64,000 nt of DNA from Albibacterium sp035514885 (lineage in GTDB: Bacteria; Bacteroidota; Bacteroidia; Sphingobacteriales; Sphingobacteriaceae): NCBI RefSeq assembly GCF_035514885.1, contig NZ_DATJCH010000026.1, forward strand, positions 1 through 64,000, in the 5' to 3' direction. The position numbers and the translations under genes are program-made. The notes under the pieces were generated by a model. That model was not told where the DNA came from, ran no database searches, and was given only the letters and a program-made list of their open reading frames with translations. This document shows, piece by piece, positions 44,306 to 53,255 of this stretch (the stretch's first letter is position 1; every line of letters starts with the position of its first letter).

Positions 44306-46903
44306 ATGAAGAAATTAGTACTCATATTGACAATCCTGAGCCTTATATTCTCGGCATGTAAGAAATCAATCGGACCAGAAGAAGAACCTGGAACAGACTC
44401 CAATCCACCAAGTGATATAACAAGTGGCCTTCTTTCTTTTTCACCAGATTTTCCATCCGGTAAAGAAGCAATAACTATTGTTTTTGATGCTTCCGAAGGC
44501 GACGGAGGCCTAATGAATTATTCAGGAGATGTATATGTATATACTGGTGTTATTACTGATAAGAGTACACAAGCAGGAGATTGGAAATATAACAAATGGG
44601 CTTGGGATCAAACTCCTCCTAACGATGTAAAAATGAAAGCTATTGGAGGTGGAAAATATAGTCTGGAAATAAAAGACTTAAATGATTTCTATAAAATACC
44701 AGCAGGCGAAAACATTTTAAAATTAGCACTCCTATTCAGAAATGGTGATGGATCTCAAACCGGTAGAAATGGTGATGGAAGTGACATTTTCCTTCCCTTG
44801 TTCAATAAAAATCAACTAAATATCCGCATCGTTTCCCCAAATTTGGAACCCACTTTCAACCCATCAATCGGAGCCCTCTCCAAAATAGTTGGAGACGAGT
44901 TAGAAGTGAAAGCCATTTCCTCTAAACCTGCAGACCTTAGTTTATCTTTAAATGGCAAAATCTTTCAATCAAAGAATAATGAGAGCACCATTTCAGGAGT
45001 CGTCAAACTAACAGAAAATGGTAATCAGCTAATTGAGGCAAAGGCTAGTGCCTCTGGCGGCAACACAACTGCCAACTTTCAATTTGCAACTTCAGGGGAA
45101 GTAGAGCAAGCCGAAATACCGGCAGTTGCGAATCCAGATGGTTTTACACGATTAAATAATGGTACTTCAGCTATCTTTACCCTATATGCCCCTCAAAAAG
45201 AGGGTATATTTATCATCGGTGATTTTAATGATTGGGAAGCCAGATCGGATTACTTTATGAAACGTAGTCCGGATGGAAAACGATGGTGGCTGCAAGTCGA
45301 TGGACTTGACCCGCAACGTGAATATGCCTATCAATTTTTAGTAGATGGCACCTTAAAGATTGCTGACCCCTATGCTGAAAAAATATTAGACCCAAGTAAT
45401 GATCCCTTTATCCCTGCAGCGAACTATCATGGCAGTAAAACATATCCCATTAATAAAACTACAGGTATCGTCAGCATATTCAAGGGTAAACCCGAATCAT
45501 ATAGCTGGAATATTAATAGTTTCAATCGACCAGAAAAGGATAAACTTATTATTTATGAATTACATTTGCGAGATTTCCTAACAGCCAATAACTACACTAC
45601 ATTAACAGATACCCTATCCTATTTGAAAAGATTGGGAGTAAATGCCCTACAGTTAATGCCTATCAACGAATTTGAGGGAAACTCCAGTTGGGGATATAAT
45701 CCATCTTTTTATTTTACACCAGACAAATTCTATGGAAGCCCCCTAATGCTTAAAAAGCTGATTGACGAATCACATAAGGCTGGTATGGCCATCATTCTAG
45801 ATATGGTACTTAACCATTCTTTTGGTCAATCGCCCATGGTACAATTGTATTTTGATCAGGCAAATAATAGACCAAGTGTAAACAGCCCATGGTTCAATCC
45901 AATTCCTACCCATCCTTTTAATGTGGGCTATGATTTCAATCATGAAAGTGAAGCTACCAAACAATTCACTAAAAACGTATTGAAATTCTGGATGCAGGAA
46001 TATAAAATAGATGGTTTCCGTTTTGATCTTTCGAAAGGTTTTACGCAAAAAAATTCAGGAGATAATGTAAACGAATGGAGTCGTTACGATGCCTCACGCA
46101 TAGCTATTTGGAAAAATTACAACCAGTATATAAAAAGCCTTTCGCCTGATAATTTCTATGTCATATTAGAGCATTTTGCAGATGACCAAGAAGAACAAGA
46201 ATTATCAAAAGATGATATGATGTTATGGAATAATCTAAATGCAAGTTTTAACGAAGCTAGTATGGGTTATCTGCCGGGTTCAAACTTCTCTAGAGGATTC
46301 TATAATACTCATGGTTTTCAGGGTTCAGAAAATTTAATCTCTTATATGGAAAGTCATGATGAGGAACGAATGATGTATAAGAATTTGCAATACGGTAATG
46401 CAGCAGGCACGTATTCCATCAAATCATTATCTACAGCTTTAAAACGCCAAGAGATGGCTGCGACCTTTTTCTTTGCTATTCCTGGCCCAAAAATGATCTG
46501 GCAATTTGGAGAATTAGGATACGACAGATCTATTGAAGAGAATGGTCGCACCGGTGAAAAGCCAGTTCTCTGGAGCTACAAAGAAAATCCTAATCGCTTA
46601 AAGCTCTATCAAACTTATGCCAAACTCATTTCATTAAAGAAAAACAAAGCTGTTTTCAATACTTCTGATTTTGAATACAAACTTGACGGATCCATCAAAT
46701 ATATTATATTGAAAGGTATAGACGAAACCCTATTCGTAGTTGGAAATTTTGGGGTTACCTCGCAAGAAGCAAAAGTTGCCTTACCCAAAGCCAACACTTG
46801 GTATAATCAGTTAACAGCTGACCAAATTATACTTACAACAAGGAATTACATTAAAACCTTAGCTCCCGGAGAATATTATATTTTCAGTGACAAGGTAAAA
46901 TAA
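44306..46903 (+). CDS. multidomain GH13 amylase/pullulanase-like surface lipoprotein
   Basis: 865 aa. Lipobox FSAC (cysteine about 18), then an acidic, Pro/Ser-rich linker. An unrecognised N-terminal beta domain (about 40-170) is followed by an Ig-like segment (about 180-265), then an E-set/CBM48-like module (about 280-365; IIGDFNDWE, WWLQVDGL). The GH13 barrel starts with IYELHLRDFL (about 418). GFRFDLSKGF (nucleophile Asp about 572), VILEHFADD (Glu about 622) and YMESHDEERM (about 680-689) complete the active site. A surface enzyme on branched starch is likely. Last gene of the locus. Confidence 0.9.
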   Translation: MKKLVLILTILSLIFSACKKSIGPEEEPGTDSNPPSDITSGLLSFSPDFPSGKEAITIVFDASEGDGGLMNYSGDVYVYTGVITDKSTQAGDWKYNKWAWDQTPPNDVKMKAIGGGKYSLEIKDLNDFYKIPAGENILKLALLFRNGDGSQTGRNGDGSDIFLPLFNKNQLNIRIVSPNLEPTFNPSIGALSKIVGDELEVKAISSKPADLSLSLNGKIFQSKNNESTISGVVKLTENGNQLIEAKASASGGNTTANFQFATSGEVEQAEIPAVANPDGFTRLNNGTSAIFTLYAPQKEGIFIIGDFNDWEARSDYFMKRSPDGKRWWLQVDGLDPQREYAYQFLVDGTLKIADPYAEKILDPSNDPFIPAANYHGSKTYPINKTTGIVSIFKGKPESYSWNINSFNRPEKDKLIIYELHLRDFLTANNYTTLTDTLSYLKRLGVNALQLMPINEFEGNSSWGYNPSFYFTPDKFYGSPLMLKKLIDESHKAGMAIILDMVLNHSFGQSPMVQLYFDQANNRPSVNSPWFNPIPTHPFNVGYDFNHESEATKQFTKNVLKFWMQEYKIDGFRFDLSKGFTQKNSGDNVNEWSRYDASRIAIWKNYNQYIKSLSPDNFYVILEHFADDQEEQELSKDDMMLWNNLNASFNEASMGYLPGSNFSRGFYNTHGFQGSENLISYMESHDEERMMYKNLQYGNAAGTYSIKSLSTALKRQEMAATFFFAIPGPKMIWQFGELGYDRSIEENGRTGEKPVLWSYKENPNRLKLYQTYAKLISLKKNKAVFNTSDFEYKLDGSIKYIILKGIDETLFVVGNFGVTSQEAKVALPKANTWYNQLTADQIILTTRNYIKTLAPGEYYIFSDKVK

Positions 46904-46924
46904 GTTTTGTCTGGTGATTCCTTC

Positions 46925-46973
46925 AAAGAACTATCACAATAAAAAGTTTAATTGTTCTTTTATTTTTTATTTT
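46925..46973 (+). terminator. candidate terminator of the maltodextrin locus
   Basis: AAAGAAC (46925-46931) pairs with GTTCTTT (46954-46960), followed by the T-rich TATTTTTTATTTT. The stem is A/T-rich and the loop is 22 nt. Confidence 0.45.
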
Positions 46974-46974
46974 G

Positions 46975-46982
46975 TAAGTTTG
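46975..46982 (+). promoter_or_regulatory. -7 element of a candidate small RNA or long leader
   Basis: TAAGTTTG is an exact TAnnTTTG match; ATTG (46951-46954) lies 20 bp upstream, one base from the TTTG -33 element. The predicted start is near 46986. Confidence 0.45.
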
Positions 46983-46985
46983 AGA

Positions 46986-47111
46986 AGATGAATCAAGTGT
47001 TAACATATAACAAGCTAAGCCTGTATCGAAGTTCCTGTTTAATTGAGGAACATACTCGGTTCATCAAATTCCTCATTGTATAATAGCTGCGTTTCAGCAT
47101 CTATTTTTTTT
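46986..47111 (+). ncRNA. candidate structured small RNA or attenuated leader upstream of the GreA-like gene
   Basis: A promoter-like element precedes it and an intrinsic terminator ends it. Inside, GTAT + GTTCCT (47023-47026, 47031-47036) pair with AGGAAC + ATAC (47046-47051, 47052-47055), leaving a CGAA bulge. A second, mutually exclusive pairing joins TGAGGAA (47044-47050) with TTCCTCA (47069-47075). The short AGATG (46986-46990) can close on CATCT (47098-47102). No reading frame of note. Whether this is a free RNA such as a 6S-like species, or a regulated leader of the next gene, cannot be told from sequence. Confidence 0.4.
47083..47111 (+). terminator. intrinsic terminator upstream of the GreA-like gene
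   Basis: ATAGCTGC pairs with GCATCTAT (one mismatch, 6-nt loop) and runs directly into eight T (47104-47111). Confidence 0.6.
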
Positions 47112-47139
47112 AATCCAAATTTCTTACATATCATTAACC

Positions 47140-47153
47140 TTATCAATTGATAA
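47140..47153. repeat. perfect palindrome before the GreA-like gene
   Basis: TTATCAATTGATAA, 14 bp, 19 bp before the ATG at 47173. Could be an operator or a chance A/T palindrome. Confidence 0.3.
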
Positions 47154-47172
47154 TTTAACATACAATAGCTTT

Positions 47173-47559
47173 ATGAAAAATAACACCAATACAGCAGTAG
47201 TATTAAGCGAGGAAGACTTCGAACTACTAAAAAGCTTTGTGACTCCCTCTGCAAATGATGAAAATCCAATGTCTTTGGCCTATGAATTAAGTCGTGCGAA
47301 AGTTGTAAAAAGAGATAAGGTTCCGGAAGGCCAGGTTAGAATAAACTCCAAGGTGACCATTGAAGATTTAGTAAGTAAAGCTAAAACTACAGTAACCATT
47401 GTTCATCCTTCAGATGCTGATATTAAACAACAAAAAATATCTGTTTTAACACCCATTGGCTCTGCATTGATTGGTCTTAAGATTAATGACGTAGTTGAAT
47501 GGAAAATGCCAGTTGGTTTAAGAAAATATACCATCCTGGAAGTAAGCTACCCTGGTTAA
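47173..47559 (+). CDS. GreA/GreB-family C-terminal-domain protein (Rnk-like)
   Basis: 128 aa, shorter than GreA (about 158 aa). The C-terminal FKBP-like GreA/GreB domain (about 50-128) is clear: V-R-I-N-S-K-V-T-I-E-D, VHPSDAD, ISVLTPIGSALIGLKIND and the VEWKMPVG turn. The N-terminal coiled-coil hairpin that enters RNA polymerase is replaced by a short helix (about 14-45). This resembles Rnk and other secondary-channel-related proteins, so it may bind RNA polymerase without promoting transcript cleavage. It is preceded by a candidate regulated leader. Confidence 0.82.
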   Translation: MKNNTNTAVVLSEEDFELLKSFVTPSANDENPMSLAYELSRAKVVKRDKVPEGQVRINSKVTIEDLVSKAKTTVTIVHPSDADIKQQKISVLTPIGSALIGLKINDVVEWKMPVGLRKYTILEVSYPG

Positions 47560-47580
47560 CGACTGATTAGTTATTTAATA

Positions 47581-47636
47581 CCTAATTCAAAAAAGCGATT
47601 CAATAATAACTATTGAATCGCTTTTTATGAATTAGG
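47581..47636. terminator. very long bidirectional terminator between GreA-like gene and leuS
   Basis: Inverted repeat of about 25 bp (47581-47605 with 47611-47636; one unpaired base), 5-nt loop. The core AAAAAAGCGATTCAATA pairs with TATTGAATCGCTTTTT, giving A/T tracts suitable for both directions. Confidence 0.88.
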
Positions 47637-47683
47637 TTATCAATCTCTTTTAACCACTTCTCTGGCCTTATTGGAATAAACTC

Positions 47684-50464
47684 TTATAGTACAATATTCA
47701 CGATCCTACCCTTTACTATAATTACCTTCTTAGGAGATTTTCCTTCTAAATATTTCTGTAAATCCTTATTCTTTAAAACCTCTTGTTCAACTTCAAAAGC
47801 TTCCATGCTTAAGGAAAGTTGAATCTTCAACCGAACTTTACCATTTACCGAAATAGGATAAGCAAACTCACTCTCTACTAAATACTCTGGGTTAAATACC
47901 GGATAACTTGCATAACTGATAGTACCTGGCTCATTTCCTAATTTCTCCCATAAATCTTCTGTAATATGCGGTGCATATGGCGCAAGTACAAGACATAAAT
48001 CCTGAAGCACCTCCCTTTTATTACATTTAAGATCAGTGAGTTCATTAACACAGATCATAAATGCAGAAACAGACGTATTAAACGAAAACCGATCAATATC
48101 TTCCTGAACCTTCTTTATAATCTTATGAAGGGCTTTTAATTCTGCTGGAGTTGCTTTATCGTCTGATATCTTAAAATTAAAATCCTGATCATGGAAAAGT
48201 TTCCAGAACTTACGAAGAAACTTAAAGACTCCTTCAATACCATTTGTATTCCATGGTTTGCTCTGCTCCAAAGGACCAAGAAACATTTCATACATTCTTA
48301 ATGTATCAGCACCATAGGCATCGATAATATCATCAGGGCTAACAACATTAAATTTGGACTTAGACATCTTTTCAACTTCATGTCCACAATGATACTTTCC
48401 ATTTTCCAATATAAATTCAGCATCCTTGTATTCAGATCTTGAAGCTTTAAATTTTCCAATATTCAAAATATCATTAACAACAATATTCACGTCGACATGA
48501 ATCGCATTTGTTTTGTATCCGTCTTTAAGTCCATAAGAAACAAACGTATTAGTTCCTTTACCTTCTTCATCCAACACCCGATATATAAAATTGGACCTAC
48601 CTTGAATCATTCCCTGATTAATCAATTTCTTAAAAGGCTCTTCTTCGGGTACATAACCCAAGTCTTTAAGAAACTTATTCCAAAAACGACTATATAATAA
48701 ATGTCCGGTAGCGTGTTCAGACCCACCGATATAAAGGTCAACTGCCCGCCAATAATCCACCGCACTTTTCGAAACAAACTCATCACTGTTCTGAGAATCC
48801 ATATAACGATACCAATACCAGCTTGAGCCCGCCCAACCAGGCATCGTGCTTAACTCATAATCATACTGATCTTGGTATTTCCAATTCTTCGCCCGCCCTA
48901 AAGGAGGCTCTCCACTCTCGGTAGGTAAATACTGATCAACCTCTGGCAATACAAGAGGCAATTCGCTTTCTTTAATTAAATAAGGCAATCCATTCTTAAA
49001 ATAAACAGGTACAGGCTCACCCCAATAACGCTGGCGACCAAAGATGGCATCGCGCATACGATAATTAATTTTTCCCTTCCCTTTGCCCATCTCCTCTAAT
49101 TTCTCCAGCAGGAAAGGAACAGCTTCTGAATAGGTCATTCCATTGATAAGATCCGAATTAATATATCTTCCCTCTTTTGATGGATCAGCCTCTTGCTCTA
49201 TATTTTGCCGATCATGAATCGGAATTATTGGTAAATTAAAATGCTTAGCAAAAAGATAGTCGCGTTGATCACCTGAAGGAACGGCCATAACAGCACCCGT
49301 ACCATAACCAGCCAATACATAATCAGCGATCCAGATTGGTATACGATCTCCAGATAAAGGATGAATGGCATAGCTGCCTGTAAAAGCACCCGATACCGCC
49401 TTGGTATCAGCCATTCTTTCTAACTCTGACTTCTTCTTAGTTTTTTCAACATATGATTGTACCAAATTTCTTTGCTCTGTTTGAGTTAACTCATCAACCC
49501 ATTCATGCTCAGGAGCCAAAACAATAAAACTAACCCCATAGATAGTATCTACCCTTGTTGTAAATACTTCAATATCTTTATTACTCTCTGTAGTAAATTT
49601 AACTAAGGCACCTATACTTTTACCAATCCAGTTCCGCTGCATTTCAACCAACGGATCTGGCCAATCAACGGTTTCCAGGCCATTCAACAAACGTTCAGCA
49701 TAAGCAACAATACGCATGCTCCATTGCATCATCTTCTTTTGCTCTACAGGATAACCTCCTCTTTCTGATAAGCCACCGATAACTTCATCATTGGCTAATA
49801 CAGTTCCAAGGGCGGCACACCAGTTCACAGTACTTTCCCTTAAATAAGCAAGACGGTATTTTAATAGCTCCCGTTGTTTTTCTTCTTCTGTAAAATATTT
49901 CCACTCTTCAGCTGAAAAGGTCTTTACATCTTCATCAGAAAAGGCATCAATTCCATCACTTCCATGTTGCTCAAAATGAGCAATAAGATGATTAATAGGC
50001 TCTGCCTTATCACTTGTCCGATTATACCACGCATTAAATAACTGCATAAAAATCCACTGCGACCAATGGTAATAATCAGGATTACTGGTACGAACCTCAC
50101 GGCTCCAATCAAAAGAGAAACCTATTTTGTCTAATTGAACACGGTAGCGTTTTATATTTTCTTCAGTCGTTAATGCCGGGTGCTGACCTGTTTGGATGGC
50201 ATATTGCTCTGCAGGTAAACCAAAAGAGTCAAAGCCCATTGGATGCAATACATTAAATCCTTTTAGACGTTTATATCGGGCATAGATATCTGAAGCAATG
50301 TAACCGAGCGGATGACCAACATGTAAACCCGCTCCAGAAGGATAAGGAAACATATCCAAAACATAATATTTTGGCTTTTCCGACGTATTATTTACTTTAT
50401 ATGTTTGGTTGGCCGCCCAAAATTTTTGCCATCTTTGTTCAATTTCCTTAAATTGGTAATCCAT
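47684..50464 (-). CDS. leuS: leucine--tRNA ligase
   Basis: 926 aa. Class I motifs: HIGH-type HVGHPLGY (about 48-55) and KMSKSKFN (about 700-707). The CP1 editing domain (about 220-430) contains TTRVDTIYGVSFIVLAPEH, GTGAVMAVPSGDQRD with the conserved Asp, and the anticodon-binding helices follow KMSKS. The C-terminal domain ends with VKLRIQL-like KVRLKIQLSL. It charges tRNA-Leu in the cytoplasm. It stands alone; its promoter may use a TATTTTTG (-7) at 50490-50497 on the minus strand. Confidence 0.98.
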   Translation of the reverse strand: MDYQFKEIEQRWQKFWAANQTYKVNNTSEKPKYYVLDMFPYPSGAGLHVGHPLGYIASDIYARYKRLKGFNVLHPMGFDSFGLPAEQYAIQTGQHPALTTEENIKRYRVQLDKIGFSFDWSREVRTSNPDYYHWSQWIFMQLFNAWYNRTSDKAEPINHLIAHFEQHGSDGIDAFSDEDVKTFSAEEWKYFTEEEKQRELLKYRLAYLRESTVNWCAALGTVLANDEVIGGLSERGGYPVEQKKMMQWSMRIVAYAERLLNGLETVDWPDPLVEMQRNWIGKSIGALVKFTTESNKDIEVFTTRVDTIYGVSFIVLAPEHEWVDELTQTEQRNLVQSYVEKTKKKSELERMADTKAVSGAFTGSYAIHPLSGDRIPIWIADYVLAGYGTGAVMAVPSGDQRDYLFAKHFNLPIIPIHDRQNIEQEADPSKEGRYINSDLINGMTYSEAVPFLLEKLEEMGKGKGKINYRMRDAIFGRQRYWGEPVPVYFKNGLPYLIKESELPLVLPEVDQYLPTESGEPPLGRAKNWKYQDQYDYELSTMPGWAGSSWYWYRYMDSQNSDEFVSKSAVDYWRAVDLYIGGSEHATGHLLYSRFWNKFLKDLGYVPEEEPFKKLINQGMIQGRSNFIYRVLDEEGKGTNTFVSYGLKDGYKTNAIHVDVNIVVNDILNIGKFKASRSEYKDAEFILENGKYHCGHEVEKMSKSKFNVVSPDDIIDAYGADTLRMYEMFLGPLEQSKPWNTNGIEGVFKFLRKFWKLFHDQDFNFKISDDKATPAELKALHKIIKKVQEDIDRFSFNTSVSAFMICVNELTDLKCNKREVLQDLCLVLAPYAPHITEDLWEKLGNEPGTISYASYPVFNPEYLVESEFAYPISVNGKVRLKIQLSLSMEAFEVEQEVLKNKDLQKYLEGKSPKKVIIVKGRIVNIVL

Positions 50465-50585
50465 TTTATTGCGTTTTCAAGCTTAATGGCAAAAATAGAA
50501 CTTTTTTTATGGCTTTGGGAGTTTTTGAATAAGGATAGTCCTTTTCTCACATCATTTAGTTAATTTCGCACTTTAATACTTGGAC

Positions 50586-51464
50586 ATGGAAGAATTTGAA
50601 GTAAGTACAACCTCCAAAAAAACAAAATCAGTATATATCTCTACGGTAATAAGTATAGCCTTAGTGCTATTAATGACTGGATTGTTAGGATTGATCCTAG
50701 TTCATGCTAAGAACTTATCCAATTACGTAAAAGAAAACATAGTTTTAAATATTATCTTAGATGGAGATGCAAAAGAGGCCGAAGTCCTGAACTTGCAAAA
50801 AGAAATCAATGCAGATAAATACGTACTTAAAACACAATATATCAGTAAGGAACTTGCTGCCAGAAACCTACAGCAAGATTTAGGTGAAGATTTCGTAGAA
50901 TTTTTAGGTTATAATCCTTTGCTGTCATCCATTGATGTGTACCTGAAAGCTGAATATGCAAATAAAGATAGTATTGATGTCTTTACCAAACACATTACAG
51001 AAAACAAAATGGTTCAAGAAGTTGTATATCAGGAATCATTAATTGATATGGTCAACCAAAATATACGAATAATAGGCTTAATTATTCTTGGATTTGCATT
51101 TATATTATTAATAATCGCTGTAGCATTAATAAATAATACCATTCGGCTGGCAATATATTCTCAACGCTTCCTGATTAAAAGCATGCAAATGGTGGGAGCG
51201 ACCAAAGGGTTTATACGAAAACCGTTTATCGGTTATGGTTTAGTGCACGGCCTATTAGGTGCGCTTATAGCTATTATTATGCTAATGCTTTTGTTATACT
51301 TTGGACAAGAGCAGATTCCAGAGTTAGTAATTTTAAGAAATTACTATGAATTTGCCTTAATCTTTCTAGGCGTTATAGTCCTTGGAATACTGATGTCAGG
51401 TCTCAGCACTTACTTTGCTGTATCAAAATATTTAAGGTTACGAATGAACGATTTATACCGTTAA
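50586..51464 (+). CDS. ftsX: cell division permease FtsX
   Basis: 292 aa from the ATG at 50586; a TTG two codons earlier (50580) is less likely. Topology is FtsX-like: a first membrane segment (about 20-42), an extracytoplasmic domain (about 43-165, with LNIILDGDAKEAEV), then three membrane segments (about 170-285) with the cytoplasmic MVGATKGFIRKPF loop. FtsX works with the ATPase FtsE to activate peptidoglycan hydrolases at division. ftsE is not in the window. The gene starts a tight run with DUF3098, uppP, truB and ribF. Confidence 0.92.
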   Translation: MEEFEVSTTSKKTKSVYISTVISIALVLLMTGLLGLILVHAKNLSNYVKENIVLNIILDGDAKEAEVLNLQKEINADKYVLKTQYISKELAARNLQQDLGEDFVEFLGYNPLLSSIDVYLKAEYANKDSIDVFTKHITENKMVQEVVYQESLIDMVNQNIRIIGLIILGFAFILLIIAVALINNTIRLAIYSQRFLIKSMQMVGATKGFIRKPFIGYGLVHGLLGALIAIIMLMLLLYFGQEQIPELVILRNYYEFALIFLGVIVLGILMSGLSTYFAVSKYLRLRMNDLYR

Positions 51465-51465
51465 A

Positions 51466-51702
51466 ATGGCTCAAAAAATTAAAGACTCCACTCAAAAAAC
51501 CAAATTACCAGGAATGGTATTCGGTAAAATAAATTATCAGTTTATGCTGGCAAGCATTGTAGTAGTTGCAATCGGATTCTTCCTAATGTCAGGCACTAAA
51601 GATATATATAGCTTTACAAAAATAACGTTAGCACCTATTGTGGTTATTATTGGATTTGCTCTAGGATTTGTTTCTATCCTAATAAGACCAAAACGCGACT
51701 AA
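51466..51702 (+). CDS. DUF3098 small membrane protein
   Basis: 78 aa with two membrane segments (about 22-40 and 50-70) and basic ends (KLPGMVFGKINY near the start, RPKRD at the end). This matches the DUF3098 family, which commonly lies between ftsX and uppP in Bacteroidota. Function unknown; the position suggests an envelope or division link. Gaps to its neighbours are 1 and 3 bp. Confidence 0.88.
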   Translation: MAQKIKDSTQKTKLPGMVFGKINYQFMLASIVVVAIGFFLMSGTKDIYSFTKITLAPIVVIIGFALGFVSILIRPKRD

Positions 51703-51705
51703 GCT

Positions 51706-52500
51706 ATGACTCTATTTGAGACGCTGGTCTTAGCTATTATTGAAGGCTTGACTGAATTTTTGCCGGTTTCATCGACCGGACATATGATTCTTGCGACTTC
51801 TCTATTAGGAATGGAATCTACTGCCTTTGTAAAATTATTTACGGTAGCCATTCAACTGGGAACAATTCTATCGGTTGTTGTCCTTTACTACAAACGTTTT
51901 TTCAGATCAATCAATTTCTACTACAAACTATTCGTTGCTTTCATTCCTGCTGCAGTTCTTGGCTTAATATTCAGTGACCTGATAGACGACATGCTCGAAA
52001 GCCCAATGACTGTGGCAATATCCTTGGTTATTGGAGGAATTATTTTATTGTTTGTGGATAAATGGCTTGATAATCCAAAAATCGACGACTCCGATGAAAT
52101 CACCTATATCACAGCTTTAAAGATTGGCCTATATCAATGTTTAGCGATGATTCCCGGTACTTCCAGATCAGGAGCAAGCATTGTAGGCGGTATGACACAA
52201 AAACTAAGCAGGAAAGCTGCAGCAGAGTTTTCTTTCTTTTTAGCAGTACCAACCATGTTTGGCGCTACTGCGAAAAAACTACTCGACTTCTATAAAGATG
52301 GAGGTACGCTTACTACACACGAAACTGGCATGTTATTAATTGGCAATGTCGTTGGTTTTATTGTTGCAATTATAGCAATTAAGTCATTCATCGGCTTTCT
52401 GACCAAACACGGTTTTCAACTTTTTGGTTGGTATCGTATTATAGTTGGTGCAATAATTATTATATTATTGCTAAGTGGACAAAGCTTAAGCATGGTATAA
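51706..52500 (+). CDS. uppP: undecaprenyl-diphosphate phosphatase (UppP/BacA)
   Basis: 264 aa with 7-8 membrane segments. Both family signatures are present: EGLTEFLPVSSTGHM (about 14-28) with the active-site Glu, and PGTSRSGAS (about 150-158) with the phosphate-binding Ser/Arg. It recycles the lipid carrier of peptidoglycan synthesis. The stop overlaps the truB start by one base (TAATG). Confidence 0.96.
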   Translation: MTLFETLVLAIIEGLTEFLPVSSTGHMILATSLLGMESTAFVKLFTVAIQLGTILSVVVLYYKRFFRSINFYYKLFVAFIPAAVLGLIFSDLIDDMLESPMTVAISLVIGGIILLFVDKWLDNPKIDDSDEITYITALKIGLYQCLAMIPGTSRSGASIVGGMTQKLSRKAAAEFSFFLAVPTMFGATAKKLLDFYKDGGTLTTHETGMLLIGNVVGFIVAIIAIKSFIGFLTKHGFQLFGWYRIIVGAIIIILLLSGQSLSMV

Positions 52501-53222
52501 TGGATCAAACAGAAAATACACGGTTTCCGGAATTCGATTTCGCAGAAGGAGAAGTTTTATTAATTGATAAACCTCTTACCTGGACCAGCTTTGATGTGGT
52601 TGGGAAAATAAGGAACTCGATAAAGCCCTTAAAAGTTAAAGTAGGTCATGCCGGAACCTTAGACCCACTAGCAAGCGGACTGCTGATTCTTTGTACCGGA
52701 AAAAAAACTAAAACGATTGATCAATACCAAGCGCAGGAAAAGGAGTATACCGGAACATTCTTTTTAGGAGCAACAACTCCTTCGTATGATTTAGAAACAG
52801 AGGTTGATCAGCATTTTGATATTAGTGAAATAAGCACGGAACAAATACACGCTGCTACTAAACAATTTATCGGAGAAATCAATCAATTCCCTCCTCCACA
52901 TTCGGCCATAAAGATCGGTGGCGAACGTCTTTACGAGAAGGCGCGCAGAGGAGAAACAGTAGAACAAAGACCCAGGTCAATTACAATTAATACCTTCGAG
53001 ATAACGGCTATAAATATCCCTCAAATAAGTTTCAGGGTTGTTTGCAGCAAAGGGACTTATATTCGTTCCTTAGCTCATGACTTTGGGAAAGCTTTAAATG
53101 CCGGTGCTTATTTAAGCTCTCTTCGCCGGACTAAAAGTGGTGACTTTTCTGTTGAAAACAGCTATAAAGTTATGGAACTGGTGAATCATATACGTTCACT
53201 GAATCAGAAGGTTAGTCAATAA
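52500..53222 (+). CDS. truB: tRNA pseudouridine(55) synthase
   Basis: 240 aa from the ATG at 52500, which overlaps the uppP stop as TAATG. A longer frame from 52428 would run 72 bp into uppP and adds a hydrophobic tail foreign to TruB, so it is rejected. The catalytic Asp is Asp55 in VGHAGTLDPLASGLL; FLGATTPSYDLE and the CSKGTYIRSLAHDFG motif follow. It makes pseudouridine 55 in tRNAs. Confidence 0.96.
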   Translation: MDQTENTRFPEFDFAEGEVLLIDKPLTWTSFDVVGKIRNSIKPLKVKVGHAGTLDPLASGLLILCTGKKTKTIDQYQAQEKEYTGTFFLGATTPSYDLETEVDQHFDISEISTEQIHAATKQFIGEINQFPPPHSAIKIGGERLYEKARRGETVEQRPRSITINTFEITAINIPQISFRVVCSKGTYIRSLAHDFGKALNAGAYLSSLRRTKSGDFSVENSYKVMELVNHIRSLNQKVSQ

Positions 53223-53255
53223 ATTAATAAACGATCGGGATTATCTTGCATTCAT

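Noticed and set aside
52428..52499. Longer start for truB
   Set aside because: Would overlap uppP by 72 bp and add a hydrophobic tail not seen in TruB; the ATG at 52500 is coupled to the uppP stop.
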